Shown: positions 22,145-34,158, counted from the first letter of the stretch. The stretch is 64,000 bases of DNA from Verpa conica (GCA_033030425.1 JAUFSD010000021.1:1297694-1361693), one strand, 5' to 3'. Notes: generated by a model not told the origin, from the sequence alone. Numbers and translations are program-made.

Positions 22145-22200
22145 TCCCCTTTCCCCTTCCCCCTCTATCCCCCTATCCCCCTCTATCCCTATCCCCCCCA
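22145..22200. repeat. Pyrimidine-rich tract upstream of the nine-exon gene
   Basis: Irregular repeats of CCCCTATCCCC and CCCCTCTAT, nearly pure C/T on the plus strand, about 70-125 bp before the proposed start. Such tracts are frequent in fungal promoters and 5' leaders. Confidence 0.5.
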
Positions 22201-22269
22201 TCATCTCACCTCTATCTCCCTCATCCTCATCCCCTACCTCGCGTCAAACACGTGACATATGAGCTGGAG

Positions 22270-24561
22270 ATGACTGACGTATGTCCCTCATTGCTTCCCT
22301 TTCGTACTTCATCTAGCTAACTTATCTCTCGCGTTTCGCATAGTCTCGTTGGGCCGATACATACCTCAGCCAGACACCCGTTAGCGAATGGGACATAGTT
22401 GATTACCTACGTCGCTCTAGTGACGAATCGATCTCCTTCGACAAGCTCGTGTTTTCGTGGGTAAAAGCATTAACGGATATCGTCGAGGATGACCTCAGCC
22501 CGAGCGAGAGTAAGCGAAAGGCCGCCAAGCTTTGCAGTAGGTACAAGCCGTTGTCGGTAAGTACTCCACAACCGATCACCAAGCCTTATAACCCCCTCCT
22601 CCGTGATGCGCACCTCACTCGCAGAGTTCCCCTGGAGCTCAGCGGTGTGGTGAGCCTTAATACTAGCGTCGGGGCATCAGATGGCCTGCGTGGTCGGTCT
22701 GTTGTTAAGGGTGCGTCCTAACCCGGCGTTGGTCCCACTAGGGCACAGATGACCTGCGTGGTCGGTCTGTGTTCAAGGCTGCGTGCTGACCTGGTGGGGG
22801 GAGGCGGAGGGGTTATTGCACTAATATCATCTTCAATGTAGGGTTCCGACTATACCCGTGCCAGGGACTGGTTTAAAAACCGCAGAGCTACCCCACCGCT
22901 TGTTATTACCAATTCCTTCACCTCTTCGAGTCGGTGCTCCGTCCAGGTTAATCTTCCTCATGGAAGTGACAGCGATAGACCATCGCTAAAGAGGCGGGAC
23001 TCTGGCAGCGGTGTCAAGCCGAGGAAGAAGAAGCCAAAGAAATCAGTCGGGAAGGTGGCCCAGAGGTAACATTCTACCTATCCCAAAACGTCTTGGTCTT
23101 GCAGCTTAGCTTACTTGCCGGTAGAGATGAACAATTACGCGAACGCTTTACGGGTGCCTACGATACCATGGATGACAAGAAGAAATGGAAACTTCCTAGT
23201 GGCGAGTTTTTGGAGGATATCCTCCATAAGCGGTTTAAGCAAGAATCACAGGAGCACTCCGCGCATTCTTGGGTCATCGATCTTGACGACCCTGACGTCA
23301 AGTCCTGCTTCACCGATCCGGACTGGTGTCACATATGTGAGCAGATGCCAGAGTGGCCAGATAATGATCCATTAATGGCGCAGTCCTTGATGAGATTCGA
23401 GCATGTATGCTGATAAATAAACCCCCATGTCGTCCAAGCTGTTAACGTTGCCAACCATAGGTACAAACTCCCATAGAACTCTCAACTACCCTAGAAAAGA
23501 CTTCATACTTTCAAGATGATGACGATGACAAAATCCTCGATCAGGAGGCCAGGAGGCTAAAATATCTCGGCCCACGATGGATGGATATGGTCTTACGTCA
23601 GTTGTATGTCTTTTGATTTCTCTTCTGGCTCTCATAGGTATTGCAGGAGCTGACACTCCAGTACACAGGCTCCCACTATATGAGGATCCTAGCCACTTCA
23701 AAAGCAAATACAACCTGGAAAATTGGTTCGTTGTCAATATATGGTCTGCTTTCTTTGACCAATGTATGATGACTGTCAAAGATACTCACCTTAGTCGGTA
23801 TGTTTTTTTCTTGATTCATTTTATATAAGGTCACATCTAAAGTCTTGATAGTGGTGAGTCTCAATCCAAGTCTTCTATGGACAGGAAAAACCCCGATCCC
23901 ATCAAGCGAGGGTCAAGAAAAAAGGCTGGACACCGTTACGACGGTGTCCTTAGGTTCAATGACATTGAAATTGGTGCGGTAGAGCATGCAAAAGAATATG
24001 AAGGTGAAAATTGTCGCAAGTGGGTTTCGGATTCTCTCAAGCTAGTGAAAGTACTCCATGATATGTTGGCTGGCTTAGAGCCGCTCATCGCTAGCGAGGA
24101 TGCATTTCGAAGTCTACCAGTTGTTGGGCTGATAACTGCTGGTACGTTTAACCTGTTAAACTCATTCTATGGTTGCTCTACTAATAATGTTTGGTATAGG
24201 GCTACACTGCCAACCCATGCGCATGAAATATGCCAAAGGCTATATATGCCTTGTAAGTCGTCATGAGCTCCGAGAATTGCCTACCTCACTTGAGGATTCT
24301 GGAGACCTGTTTGCGCTGTTGCTTGATTTTTGGGGAATGAGAGTAAGTATCGGTCCACATTCTCCCGGGGTCTCTCAAAACTATTGCTTACAACACCTTT
24401 AGACACTAGTACAAGATTGCAAGACTACCCTCCAGAATTTCAAGACCGGCAAGCGCAAGCAATTTTTTGAACAATTAAAGTCTTCATCGACATTGCCGCC
24501 GCGTGTCCCCTTACTTTTACCGTCTATTGACACAGATGCTGCGACAGAAGATGATATCTAG
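22270..24561 (+). CDS. Conserved fungal protein of unknown function with homeodomain-like motif
   Basis: Nine phase-consistent exons: 22270-22278, 22344-22556, 22842-23065, 23110-23404, 23461-23596, 23638-23797, 23852-24141, 24200-24342, 24403-24561, giving 542 aa. Most introns have GTATGT/GTAAGT/GTACGT donors and CTAAC-type branches. Residues about 75-95 read YTRARDWFKNRRATPP, similar to recognition helix 3 of homeodomains, followed by a basic Lys-rich stretch (PRKKKPKKS), probably a nuclear signal. The C-terminal half belongs to a family common in Mucoromycota and Ascomycota: LYEDPSHF...NLENWFVVNIWSAFFDQ, a basic linker with SMDRKNPDP, YDGVLRFNDIEIGAVEHAKE, then VGLITAGLHCQPMRMKYAKG YICLV. 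Function is unknown. Uncertain points: the 9-nt first exon, the exon 3/4 acceptor, and the exon 5 donor (GTCAGT). Confidence 0.8.
22676..22794 (+). repeat. Tandem duplication inside intron 2
   Basis: Two adjacent units of about 60 bp both contain CCTGCGTGGTCGGTCTGT, preceded by GGCA(T)CAGATG and followed by a GTGCGTSCTRACC-like end. They sit inside the unusually long 285-nt second intron of the nine-exon gene. Confidence 0.6.
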
Positions 24562-27500
24562 GTTTAGAGTGATGAATACCGTGAGATTTTGGATTAGCTT
24601 TCAAAGAGTCTTATAATTATCCCAATATCTCAGGGATTATCGTTTAAATTAACCTTCTAATACTCCAGAATAGAGAAATTCTTATTTCGTCACTTTAGCT
24701 TACCGGAACATCATCATTCTATTACAGAAATACATTGGTATTGTTTGTGTATTTAATTTATTGACTAGTTGATAGTAATTACCAGTGAATAATTTACAAT
24801 CGTAGTCATCTTGCTTGAAATTTGTTGCTCCTAGTGTGTTAGCCATGCTACTATTTGATAAGATCAGATCTATGATTAGATTAGATTAGATCTCTAGATA
24901 TCACATCATCATACTTGGAGTTCCCCGCATAATAAAACTAGTAGCATAAAACTAGTCTAACCCGATCTTAATATTGTGTATTATAACTGATGTCGGTACC
25001 GGTACCGGTATATACGGTATACTGTCGGGAGTCCTAGATCCTGTGATTCCCGCCCTGTTATATCTCCCTAATACTTATTCCTACCGCTCCTTATTTCATT
25101 CCGTGTCCTCAAAGAGAACGACCTCAGACTATTCTTGTTAGCAAATACACCATCGCAACGTAGTTACGGGAGTCTCCAGTCAAAAAAAACAGTCCCGAGT
25201 ACCTGGCTCCATTGCAACTTCACTTCAAGCTTTTGTTAATATCACCCAGTAGTGAAATAGTTGATGTTTGTCCTAGACTTAACAGCGAGTACAGTACGGT
25301 ATGCAATCGTCATTTGGACAATGCTGGCCTCGGAGAAAATGTCAACCCCATCGTGAATATACAACACTAGATCGCGTATTGTAGGGATTGAAAGAGTGAT
25401 GGACGTGTACATTAGATATTGTTACTAGAGAAGCGAAAAATCATGGGCGGCTCCATAACGGTAGAGGGTGGTTGAGACTACTGGTGTATGAGAATGGAGT
25501 AAAGTCAAAGAGACGAGGAAGTTTGACGTTTACACCTAAGAATAAACCCTAACCCATATATATGAGATCACTGTTCTAGCTATTTTAGAGGTATTTCATT
25601 GATAATAGCTAGAACATATTTAAAATGAGTTAACCTAGAAATTATTTAGTTAACTCATTCTATTACTATATATTACACTAACAGGCCTCATGTATTTATG
25701 ATTAATGGATTCATACTATATTACATAGTCCTACGCGTCTGACCCGCGGTCTCTTCAATTCCACCTATTTAATATGGTGTACTGATCCGGAGACAGCGCC
25801 AGCAATTATTTCAGATAATTAGTAACCCTGTCGGTTTCCTGATCGCCCAGGCTGTTTTTCATCTTATCGTTGTTACTCAATATGATCACGATCACGATGT
25901 CAGTCACCCCGCAAAAAGCATACCTATGGAGATAGAATTGCAATCCAAACCATGCAGTTCAAAGCTCGGAGGTCTCACTACAAGTGTGACTCAATGGTCA
26001 TAATAGACCTGAGCACTACGTCAAATGTACGTGTTGAATTCAAGTGAGCTGCAGTAGATCGACCTATGGCTAGTGTGATAGCACAAGGTAGGAGGTGTTT
26101 TTATGTGACTTGCGATAGAGCCTGGCCATACAAGTACTATCACAAGCTAGAAGGCTACATAAACCTCTTGAGCTAACCAGCAAAAAAGGAAAAAACCTCA
26201 AACGAGTGATACTATATGACTCTACAAAACCTACTATGGCTTGTTGATGGCATGTTAGATTCTGTCATATAATTCTAGTCGTCGGGATCTTCTCAGTCAT
26301 ACGTGTATGTTTCAAGAGAAAAAAGCAACCTTGGTAGGGTAAATGTGCTTTGAAGCTAGCATTCGTTAGCCCGCAAGTGCGGTATTATCGTTTGATTCAG
26401 CAGACTTAAGCCATTCAGAGTTGAATCCAACCCCACAGATTCTAATCAGGACTTTCCATCAGGCCATACATGTTAGTTCAGCCTTCTTAGGGATGTATTC
26501 TTGTCGGTTTAGTGGGCTTGATCTATAAGCACATGCATGTACCGTAATATCATATTATGTCATGAGAATGAACTACGCATCGATACGTATGAGGAAGGTG
26601 ATAAGTACTGGATATATAAACCCTTTTCTAATAAAAGCGTTCGAATAGCTTTCTGCGATTGGCTCGTCCACAAGAGTTGTGCGTTTGGGATCTACTCAAA
26701 TTCAGGACACTTGCAGGTTAAGGCAAGCAAGAAACCCCTCAGAAATCAGGTACTATTATCATAAGTTAATTAACATAACCTACCCTCTAGGGTCACTCTC
26801 CGAAACCACCCTCATTACCAAAATTGCACTTTTATGCTTTCTACCGCAAGTTTGAGAATCTAACCTTTTCAGTGGTATGCGGACCCAGCCTCCCTCACAA
26901 CATTACAGAATTATGAGTAGTACATCTCACGTGCCACTTGGTAGTTTCTATGGGTACATGGGTCCGTCATAAGTCTGTAACCTCCGCGCCCCTCGACCGG
27001 CAATGCAGGGGCACATATGCTGCCTGCAGGTAGGAGCTCGTATTCAACACTCAATCACATAGCTAGAAGAAAGCCGGGAGTGCAATCTACGAGCAGGTTT
27101 ATAATGGAACAAAGCCGTGGTCTTCACTAGATATACGTCAACACTAACTAGGTCCTATCCTATTAGAATTACAAGGATGGAAGAGGCAACTTGGCGGCAA
27201 ACATTTTCCCTTTCATTAATCCATTACCAATACTGTGCCTTCTTACTATCCATTGGAGACCACTGTATCTATGGGGATGAATTCTAGCTGGTCCTTTGGC
27301 CCAAGCTCTACTTTTAGTTTACATTCTTGGTTTTTTTTTACCTATTCAGAGCACTCTCAAAATGTCACTTGAGAAAACGGTCTGCATGTGCACCTTATGG
27401 TGAGGCTTCAGCTTTCTACATAATTCTTGTGATATGCATGCCAAGTCTTTCCAAGAAATCTAATTAGATCACCAGTAACTACCTGGTCCAATAGTCTCTG

Positions 27501-28274
27501 CGGGCGGCGGTTTGATGCAACGCACCCCAGTGTGATCACGCTGGGCGCTAGTAGCTCGTATTTAAAAAATTTAGCCCTACTGAGCACCGAAACCAATGAA
27601 TTCTCAAATCCCTTCTAACCCTAGGTTATAAACTAGGCCTAAAAATGCCATACTCTTGTTGAATATGAACCAGGTTGGGGCCTCCTATTGAGAGACAGAA
27701 CTGTGGATATCCGTGTTTTAAGATCTATTAGTCATGCTGATGAGTTAGGATAAAGCACTAGCTAGTCACAACTGACTGCGAAACAGCCCCGCATTCAAGT
27801 AATATTGGGGTCTTCAGATAGCTACCACCGAGGACATCTAAAAGTGAGGGTTTCGGCGTTCTCACCGGGCGGCATAGTGGGGAATCATGCGAGGACAGCA
27901 TATCAAACAGTTTTTCAAGCCACATTGAATTTCCTCGCCTGAGCGCCGTTTATTTAAGAAAAAGCACAGAAATCATTGTCACTGCGGCTGAATATTGCAG
28001 GAATGCGATAAATCTATTAATATCGCTCGAATAATTGTTTGTGGTTGCCACAGACTAGGGCTGGCCGGTGTTGCCTTTGAGTGGTGCTAGTAGAGCAGGC
28101 TGAGACAATGCAAGCATATATGGCTACACGTTCAGTGTGATATTGATTTGAGATCTGGTAATTGGCTTCACCAGGACATGTTGATCGGCCAGTAGATCTC
28201 TGAGTGCCTAGTCATGTGACAATATGTCAGGAAACTCTAAGGGTTAGGGTTTCCTCGCCCGTCTAAGCATCTAC
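24562..28274. other. Long AT-rich spacer
   Basis: No supported gene over 3.7 kb. The frame at 26537-26764 is unrecognised. Seen here: ATTAGATTAG microsatellite at about 24873-24892, overlapping GGTACC units at 24995-25010, two adjacent hairpins at 25572-25659, and telobox motifs at 25544 and 28241. Confidence 0.6.
25572..25659. repeat. Two adjacent inverted repeats
   Basis: TGTTCTAGCTATT at 25572-25584 pairs perfectly with AATAGCTAGAACA at 25604-25616. Eight bases on, AATGAGTTAACCTA (25624-25637) pairs with TAGTTAACTCATT (25647-25659) with one bulge. Neither is followed by a T-run. Confidence 0.6.
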
Positions 28275-30908
28275 GATAGCTGGTCAATTTTTTTCTTTTT
28301 TTTTTTTTTTTTTTTTAAATCAAGTGATTTTATTGTTCTGGGTACAAAATCTGGTATGCAGTATAAACTATGACCTAAAAAGAACCCTTCCCCTTCCTAA
28401 AAATAAAACACGACCCCCTTCAAAATTCCAAATAACAAATAATTTTAACACAGGAAATAGAAGAAACATTTTAACAAAACCAATGTACTACTCAAATATA
28501 ACTTCCTTCCTTCTGACTTATTGTCTTGGTGCCGTTATACACGGACTTGGTAGGCTTGATAGCTCCTTATGATTCGGAGTAGGTAATGGAGGTGAGAGAG
28601 GATGTAGTGGAGGGAGTTGGCACTGGTGACGGAAGCGCTTTTTTGGGAAAATTTATTTTGTTTTGAACAACAAAGAGCCCGACGAGTAGCGAAAGAGCTT
28701 CAGAGCTCCAGATTTCGTCAAGGGATCTGATGTTGGGTAGAAGAAGATTTCTGGACACGGCGAGACTGGAACAGTGTAGGAGCACATGCTCTGTTGTTTC
28801 GGGAAAAAGAAAACACCTGGGACAGGTGTCAGGAGTGTGAAGATTTATCCACGATTTATGGGCGTTTAGATAGCTCTTTTCCACCCGCATTTGGTGGAGA
28901 CGGGAGGATTGAAACTTGTGAAGAGACATAAAATATGGTGTTGTGAGAGAACAGCCATATTTATAGTAGCTGGGTGGGGGGTAGAGAGTCTCCCAATTCT
29001 TTAGGAGCTGTTGTTTAACCATAATTGAAAAGCTTTTATGGCTGAGATTGGAGCCTAGTAACGGCTGAACTAGGGAGCCTAAAAATTCGATTGGCAGGTG
29101 GTTCACGCCTGCTTTGGCGACCGAATTCCACTTTTTGGGGGGATTAGGGAGGCCTTTGAGAAGTTCGGAGTGTGAGTAGCTCCGTTCGGGTGAGATGGTT
29201 GGGAACGACGGGTCAAACCGGGCCGTAACTGGGTTGTTAAGGGGGTGGGCGGTAGCAGCTCGGATGGCGTGTTTGATCTTAAGATAATGAAGGTAAAGTA
29301 TCAACGGGGGGGCGGATGCCTCCGCCCATAGGGCGTGTAGATTGGTCGACCTAAAGCAACCTAAGGCCCACCTGAGGACGGAGTTCCAAAAGACCTCCAT
29401 TTCTTTTAGGGCTGAGGTGGGGGTAAAAAGAGTGGCTCCATAGGTGAGCATGGGGCGAATAGCGAGCGTAGCAAGTTTCCTGCAGTTACCTGAGGAGAGA
29501 CCTTTCCCGGGGGAGGAAAATCTATGAAGAATGCCAAAGGAGGCCTGGGCGGACGCCAGTCTTCTTATAAAATGATCGTTAGGGTTAAATGAGGGCGAGA
29601 ACCAATAGCCGACCCACCGGACTATTGGTTTTGGATGGAAGGTGTGTCCATCAATACACACGGGAAGATGTGAGACTGGGGACTTGTCTCTGGGGGTGCG
29701 CCAGTGCATCAGCTCAGTTTTAGCGACTGAGAAGGACACGTTGCGGGGGGCTGCATCGTTTTTAAGACGATAGTAATTTTCTTGAAGTAAGAGAATGTTT
29801 TCCTCAACTGTGGGTGAGGCAACCGTGATGGCAAAATCATCAACGTATGATAGGGTAATTCCTGGTGATGGTTCCAGGTGATGTAAAACGCTAACATAAA
29901 TAACAAATAATAAAGGAGAGATGGGGGATCCTTGGGGGACCCCAACTTGAACGGGAACAGCTAATTTGGGGGAGCCTTTATAAAGCAGGGTGACCCAGCG
30001 ATCGGACAAAAAGGAAAGAATCCAATTGACCATGTAGGGGGGGACGCTTTGGGAGGTAAGAATGGAGGCTAGGGTGTGTTTGACCACATTATCAAAGCCG
30101 CCTTTTATGTCTAAAAAAAGAGTGGAGACTTTGAGCTTAGCTAACTGCATAGCTCTGATTTCGTTGTGAAAGACAGTGGTGGCGTCTGAGGTGGAGAGGC
30201 CTGCAATAGAGCCGCACTGGTGTGGATGTACTAGGCCGGTGGCCTTCGCAATTTTTGCCAGTCTAAGGGTGACAACTTTCTCCAGAACTTTTGAAAAGGT
30301 TTGGAGAAGCACAATTATCCGATAGGAAGAGGTGGCTGTGTAGTCGTCTTTGCCTGGTTTGGCTAGGACAACACCGTTTGCCTTTTTTAAGGAAAGTGGG
30401 TGATAACCGCTTTTTAAAAGAGGGGTAAATATTCTGGGAATGAGTGTAGGATTAATTCTGTGAACACCTTTCCACACTGAGTAAGGAATGGAGTCGGGAC
30501 CTGGTGCCGACAGATTGGATGTTTTGGAAAGAACGTGCTGAATTTCTTCAGGGGTAATAACGGGAACACTATGGAACCGTAAGGGAAGGGGAGAGCCAGT
30601 GTCAGGTCTCGGGGGAAAGAATGCATTCACTAAATTTTCATTTAGGATTTGGGGTGTAGGGGAGTTGGGAATGGACGGGATTCGGTCCTCAGATCTGGTG
30701 GCCATTTTCTTAAGCCGCCACATATCGGAGGGGGAAGCGTTGGACACAAACGTGTTCCAGTGGTCACGTTTGGCCTTTTTAATAGCGTTAAAGTAGGCGT
30801 TTTTGGCCGCTTTAAGCTTGAATGGGGGGGAGAGTCCTTTGCGGTAGGACTTGTGAACGCTGTGATAAATAGATCTTAATTGGGAAAGATTAGGATAGCT
30901 GGTCAATT
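28275..30908 (-). mobile_element. 5'-truncated LINE retrotransposon with 15-bp target duplication
   Basis: The insertion is bounded by exact direct repeats GATAGCTGGTCAATT at 28275-28289 and 30894-30908. The element proper (28290-30893, 2604 bp) is on the minus strand: it ends in a long A-tract (poly-T on the plus strand at 28290-28316) and contains one large reverse-transcriptase frame. The endonuclease domain and all 5' sequence are missing, the usual outcome of incomplete target-primed reverse transcription. The target lies in gene-free DNA. Confidence 0.95.
28567..30893 (-). CDS. LINE reverse transcriptase ORF, N-terminally truncated
   Basis: About 775 codons are open without any internal stop; the frame continues a few codons into the flanking target duplication and has no true start codon. 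Reverse-transcriptase blocks are in order: VLSKTSNLSAPGPDSIP, LKKANGVVLAKPGKDD, SSYRIIVLLQTFSKVLEKV (usual YRPISLL is altered to YRIIVLL), TLFLDIKGGFDNV, VGVPQGSPISPLLFVIYV, and the active-site YVDD at 29837-29848. A Cys/His knuckle-like CPRCFLFPETTEHVLLHC follows near the C-terminus, as in many non-LTR ORF2 proteins. No RNase H domain is evident. It is similar to fungal Tad-clade elements. Lacking endonuclease and promoter, it is not expected to move on its own, yet the intact frame suggests recent insertion. Confidence 0.9.
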
Positions 30909-31422
30909 ACCCTCCAATAAGAAATAACAACCTTGTAGGCCCTAGGTACCATGTATACTGTGACTTCAATATAGTTCGTAGCTTTATATAATATGAGAGT
31001 GGCTACTTGCTGGAAGACAAAGGACTCGAGAAATCATGATTGTTAACCCCCATACCATTGTTTAATGTAACACTCCATGGTACATAATACTGCCTACCTT
31101 AAAAACAGTGTATGATCTGTTCATAGGGCCACCCAAGAAATATGTAGGCAAAATTAAAGCAAGGCACGGTTCCTTCAGAGAGTAAAGAGATCAACCTCTG
31201 TTTAGTGTAGAAATGATTGGTACTAAGCTAGAGAATGTATACAGTATTCATCCAGGAAGGGTCCGCCACCCGTACAAATGTTACCTTCCTTACAATACAT
31301 CATGTGATAAAATAAACTTGTGCTGAAGAAAATAGAAGGAGCGACCCTGATAATAAGAAAAAGTATTCAATCCCATCCCCTCCATCAAACTCTGATTTCC
31401 CAAAGCACCGCGGCAAAGCCGG
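30909..31422. other. Spacer
   Basis: Flank between the LINE and the downstream side of the secreted-protein gene; no coding or repeat signal seen. Confidence 0.6.
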
Positions 31423-31806
31423 TTAACCCCCACAAGGACCCTGGTAGTTAACACAGCTCGTACGTGTCCCATAGTTACAACACCCGCCACTGGAATTGCA
31501 CTGATAAACTGATGTGGCCCCTACAGAGAGGCCTTGCTGCACACTACCATAACCGGTAACTGCACTGCAATATCCACAGTACAAGCCTCCTACAGTTCCA
31601 ACCTGGCATGTACATCCATTATAGACGCACCCTTGGCGCTCCACGAGCATTCCCGACTCATCGCGCATTTCGAGTCCTGCTGAAATGAGCGTGTCATCAC
31701 GGCTCTCGATGACCGAGCCTTCAAGAGGCTGTGGTGCCGCCGAGACGTGTCCGACTGCGAGAATTAAAGCCAAAGCGGCGATGAATACGAGCTTGAGAAG
31801 CTGCAT
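31423..31806 (-). CDS. Small secreted cysteine-rich protein
   Basis: 127 aa from an ATG at 31806. Residues 1-23 form a classic signal peptide (MQLLKLVFIAALALILAVGH, then VSAAP, probable cleavage after Ala). An acidic propeptide-like stretch leads to MLVERQ, after which a mature domain of about 70 residues has ten cysteines (spacing includes CVYNGCTC, YCGYC and GGCC) and is rich in Gly, Tyr and Ser. This is the layout of fungal small secreted proteins, which may be effectors, adhesins or cell-wall proteins; no known family is recognised. A TATA box lies about 175 bp upstream. It stands alone, with no related gene adjacent. Confidence 0.8.
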   Translation of the reverse strand: MQLLKLVFIAALALILAVGHVSAAPQPLEGSVIESRDDTLISAGLEMRDESGMLVERQGCVYNGCTCQVGTVGGLYCGYCSAVTGYGSVQQGLSVGATSVYQCNSSGGCCNYGTRTSCVNYQGPCGG

Positions 31807-31981
31807 GATAATGGCTATGAAAGTAGATGATGATGCTTCTGGACTGAAAGAATCAGTAAGGTAAAATAAGAAAAATGGAGATTTTTGACGTACAGTGTAT
31901 GTGTGAGTTATGAGTATGACCTGAGGTTTGATTCTAGAGAGCAGGAGGACTAGAATTGAATAATGGGTGAGTTGAGAAGGG

Positions 31982-31989
31982 TATTTATA
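31982..31989 (-). promoter_or_regulatory. TATA box of the secreted-protein gene
   Basis: The minus strand reads TATAAATA about 175 bp before the ATG, implying a 5' leader of roughly 140 nt. Confidence 0.5.
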
Positions 31990-32502
31990 TGTGAAGTTTC
32001 ACGCTCCTGTTATCGATACGGGTACTTGAAGCGGGGTTCAGCGCGATTCACCCCCTCGATACAGTACGTAGTTCTCGATTGCTGTTTTATTCGCTTAAAA
32101 ACCGCTCGTTAGAGAGACATGCAGTTGTTAGATGCAGGGGTTATTATTCGAGGAGGTATGTACCCTTAGCAAGTAAAGCACGCCTATCGACTGGCTACAA
32201 TAGGACGTACATCTTCAGGTCTTGCCTGCCTTGAATAAGTGGTTGGACTAGCTACTGTGCCTATCAGCCGCATGCCTCAAAAGTTCCGGTAGAACCCATA
32301 ATAACTCTCTGGCAGATATACCGGCAATGACTTGCAAACAGGGATCCTACGGCCAAGAATTTTCGTTAGCCTGAGACCAATAAATGACTGGTATCTCGAA
32401 CTCAGCACCTCTGTAGTAGCCTGGCCGGTGATTGTAGCTGAAATCCATGATACGTAAGCTCCAGTAGAAATGCCCTTGGTCCAGTCAGAAATCACTAGAT
32501 AC

Positions 32503-32540
32503 AGCCTCCGGCAAGATTATTGTAGAAACATGGGGTTCGA
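32503..32540. repeat. Terminal fragment of the 54706-type element
   Basis: GATACAGCCTCCGGCAAGAT followed by TATTGTAGAAACATGGG closely matches the reverse complement of 54967-55000 and the string at 18441-18470. A partner arm was not found nearby. Confidence 0.5.
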
Positions 32541-34045
32541 GCTCCATGAGATCTATTCGTCTTTCAGATTCCCTTACGGTGAGTAGGTAAAATATTGAAG
32601 ATCCTGTTGACTCTCCTAGTAGTATTGCCCGTCCGAGCTGCGGCCTTATTTCAGTCTGTTCTTTATATTCGTGTCTATCCGATAGACAGGGTATACCCAT
32701 AACAGATTAGGTCCGCATACCGCAGATACCGATTCCGAGCACCTTTTTTTTCATTTCCTGTGCATCTAGTTCACTTCAGGGACGCCAGATGATTACGAGT
32801 ACATTGTAAATGCTGCTTCTACGTAGAGCTGAGACGCTTGGTAACTACTCACAGGTTTCAGGCTTTGGACTCGAAGGTAGCCCTCCACTACACCTTACAC
32901 ATTTGGGGGTTACAGGAAGTGCAGAATAAAGCCGGCAACCTTTAACCACTTACTGGAAATAGTCATCGGACTTACCCCGAACATATGTGCATTGGGATAG
33001 GAGGAAGCCCAAATCAGGTCACCAATACACCAAACAAACAAATGGATAGTGAGTGTGACTTGGTGTAGAACGTGTTATCACGTTATAGTTGAATGATCAC
33101 TGGTTCGATGAGATCTGGAATTGCCACCACCGCCTAACACGTAAAGGGCGTAACGGCTCAGCCCTCATCTCTTGGAGGGTGATTAATTGGCCACTTGCTA
33201 GATAGGCCTAAGTTAGTGATATTTTATTCAACCGACCTCTATTACCGAATTAAAACTAGTCCCGCTTCTAATACAGTCGCAATTTAGGCCAGTAACACTT
33301 AGTCTTTAAGTTATTCTACTTGGGTACATAAGGGTAATTCGAAAATGCAACTGCTATGAGAGTGGGCCACTACTTTAATAAGAACTATAGCTGGCTAAAA
33401 TAAGACTTGAATATTGACGTCCTCGGCACCGGTCGGCAGATGATTAGACATCTCTAAAAACCTGTAGACAATTACTTCTGTAGAACCGCCACTATAACTG
33501 AGATAAGACAATGCCGCAACTGGGCGGCACAGACTTCAAGACAGAGGCCCAAGAACCGTTCCCTAGCTACAACAGTCAAAAATACGAAGTCTTACCTATA
33601 CCCTCAGTAGCGGTACCGTAACGTATGGCGACCAATGAAAAAGAGTGGAAAGCTGAGCCTGGCAACACGGGTCTCGCTACCTGGGAAGGGAAGGAAAGTA
33701 GCTTCACCAGTTTATAGGTAACAGATCGTAATACCCAGAGTTGTGGTGACCATCCTGAAGTACGTCAGGCCCAGGGCTAATAGTTGACTGGCGTATTACT
33801 TGATCGACTGGCCAAGCTTGGTCCAATACATAGTGACGTATGACTGAGACACTATACAGCTAATCGGTTATAAAATTTTATTTGTATCGGCCCAATACAG
33901 TCCCCGGTAGAATTAATGCGAAAGTACGCCACTTAGGATCTAGGCCTTTTGATGTCTTCAACACAAATTCTATAGTGAGCACTGACCACAGATCCTTGCT
34001 CGCTAGCCCCTGTTTCTGCCATATTACTGTACTTGGGTAGGCAAC

Positions 34046-34158
34046 AAGTACCCGATAATGCAAGTCTTGGGCAAGGGCTCTTTATTCGGGGAAACCCCTC
34101 TAGTGGGCAAAATACGCCTATCGATTCGTAAGAATAAGACTTGCATTGTCGGGTACTT
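34046..34158. mobile_element. 113-bp inverted-repeat element
   Basis: AAGTACCCGATAATGCAAGT (continuing CTT) at 34046-34068 is mirrored at 34136-34158 with one mismatch in 23. The 67-bp core is non-coding. No clear target duplication. A small MITE or a hairpin-forming element. Confidence 0.6.

Noticed and set aside
22950..23110. Alternative exon 4 frame starting PVEMNNYANAL
   Set aside because: It follows the CAG acceptor at 23104 but quickly loses family similarity; the acceptor at 23109 keeps the conserved frame.
26537..26764. 75-codon plus-strand ORF
   Set aside because: No domain, no splice partners and no promoter; indistinguishable from chance.
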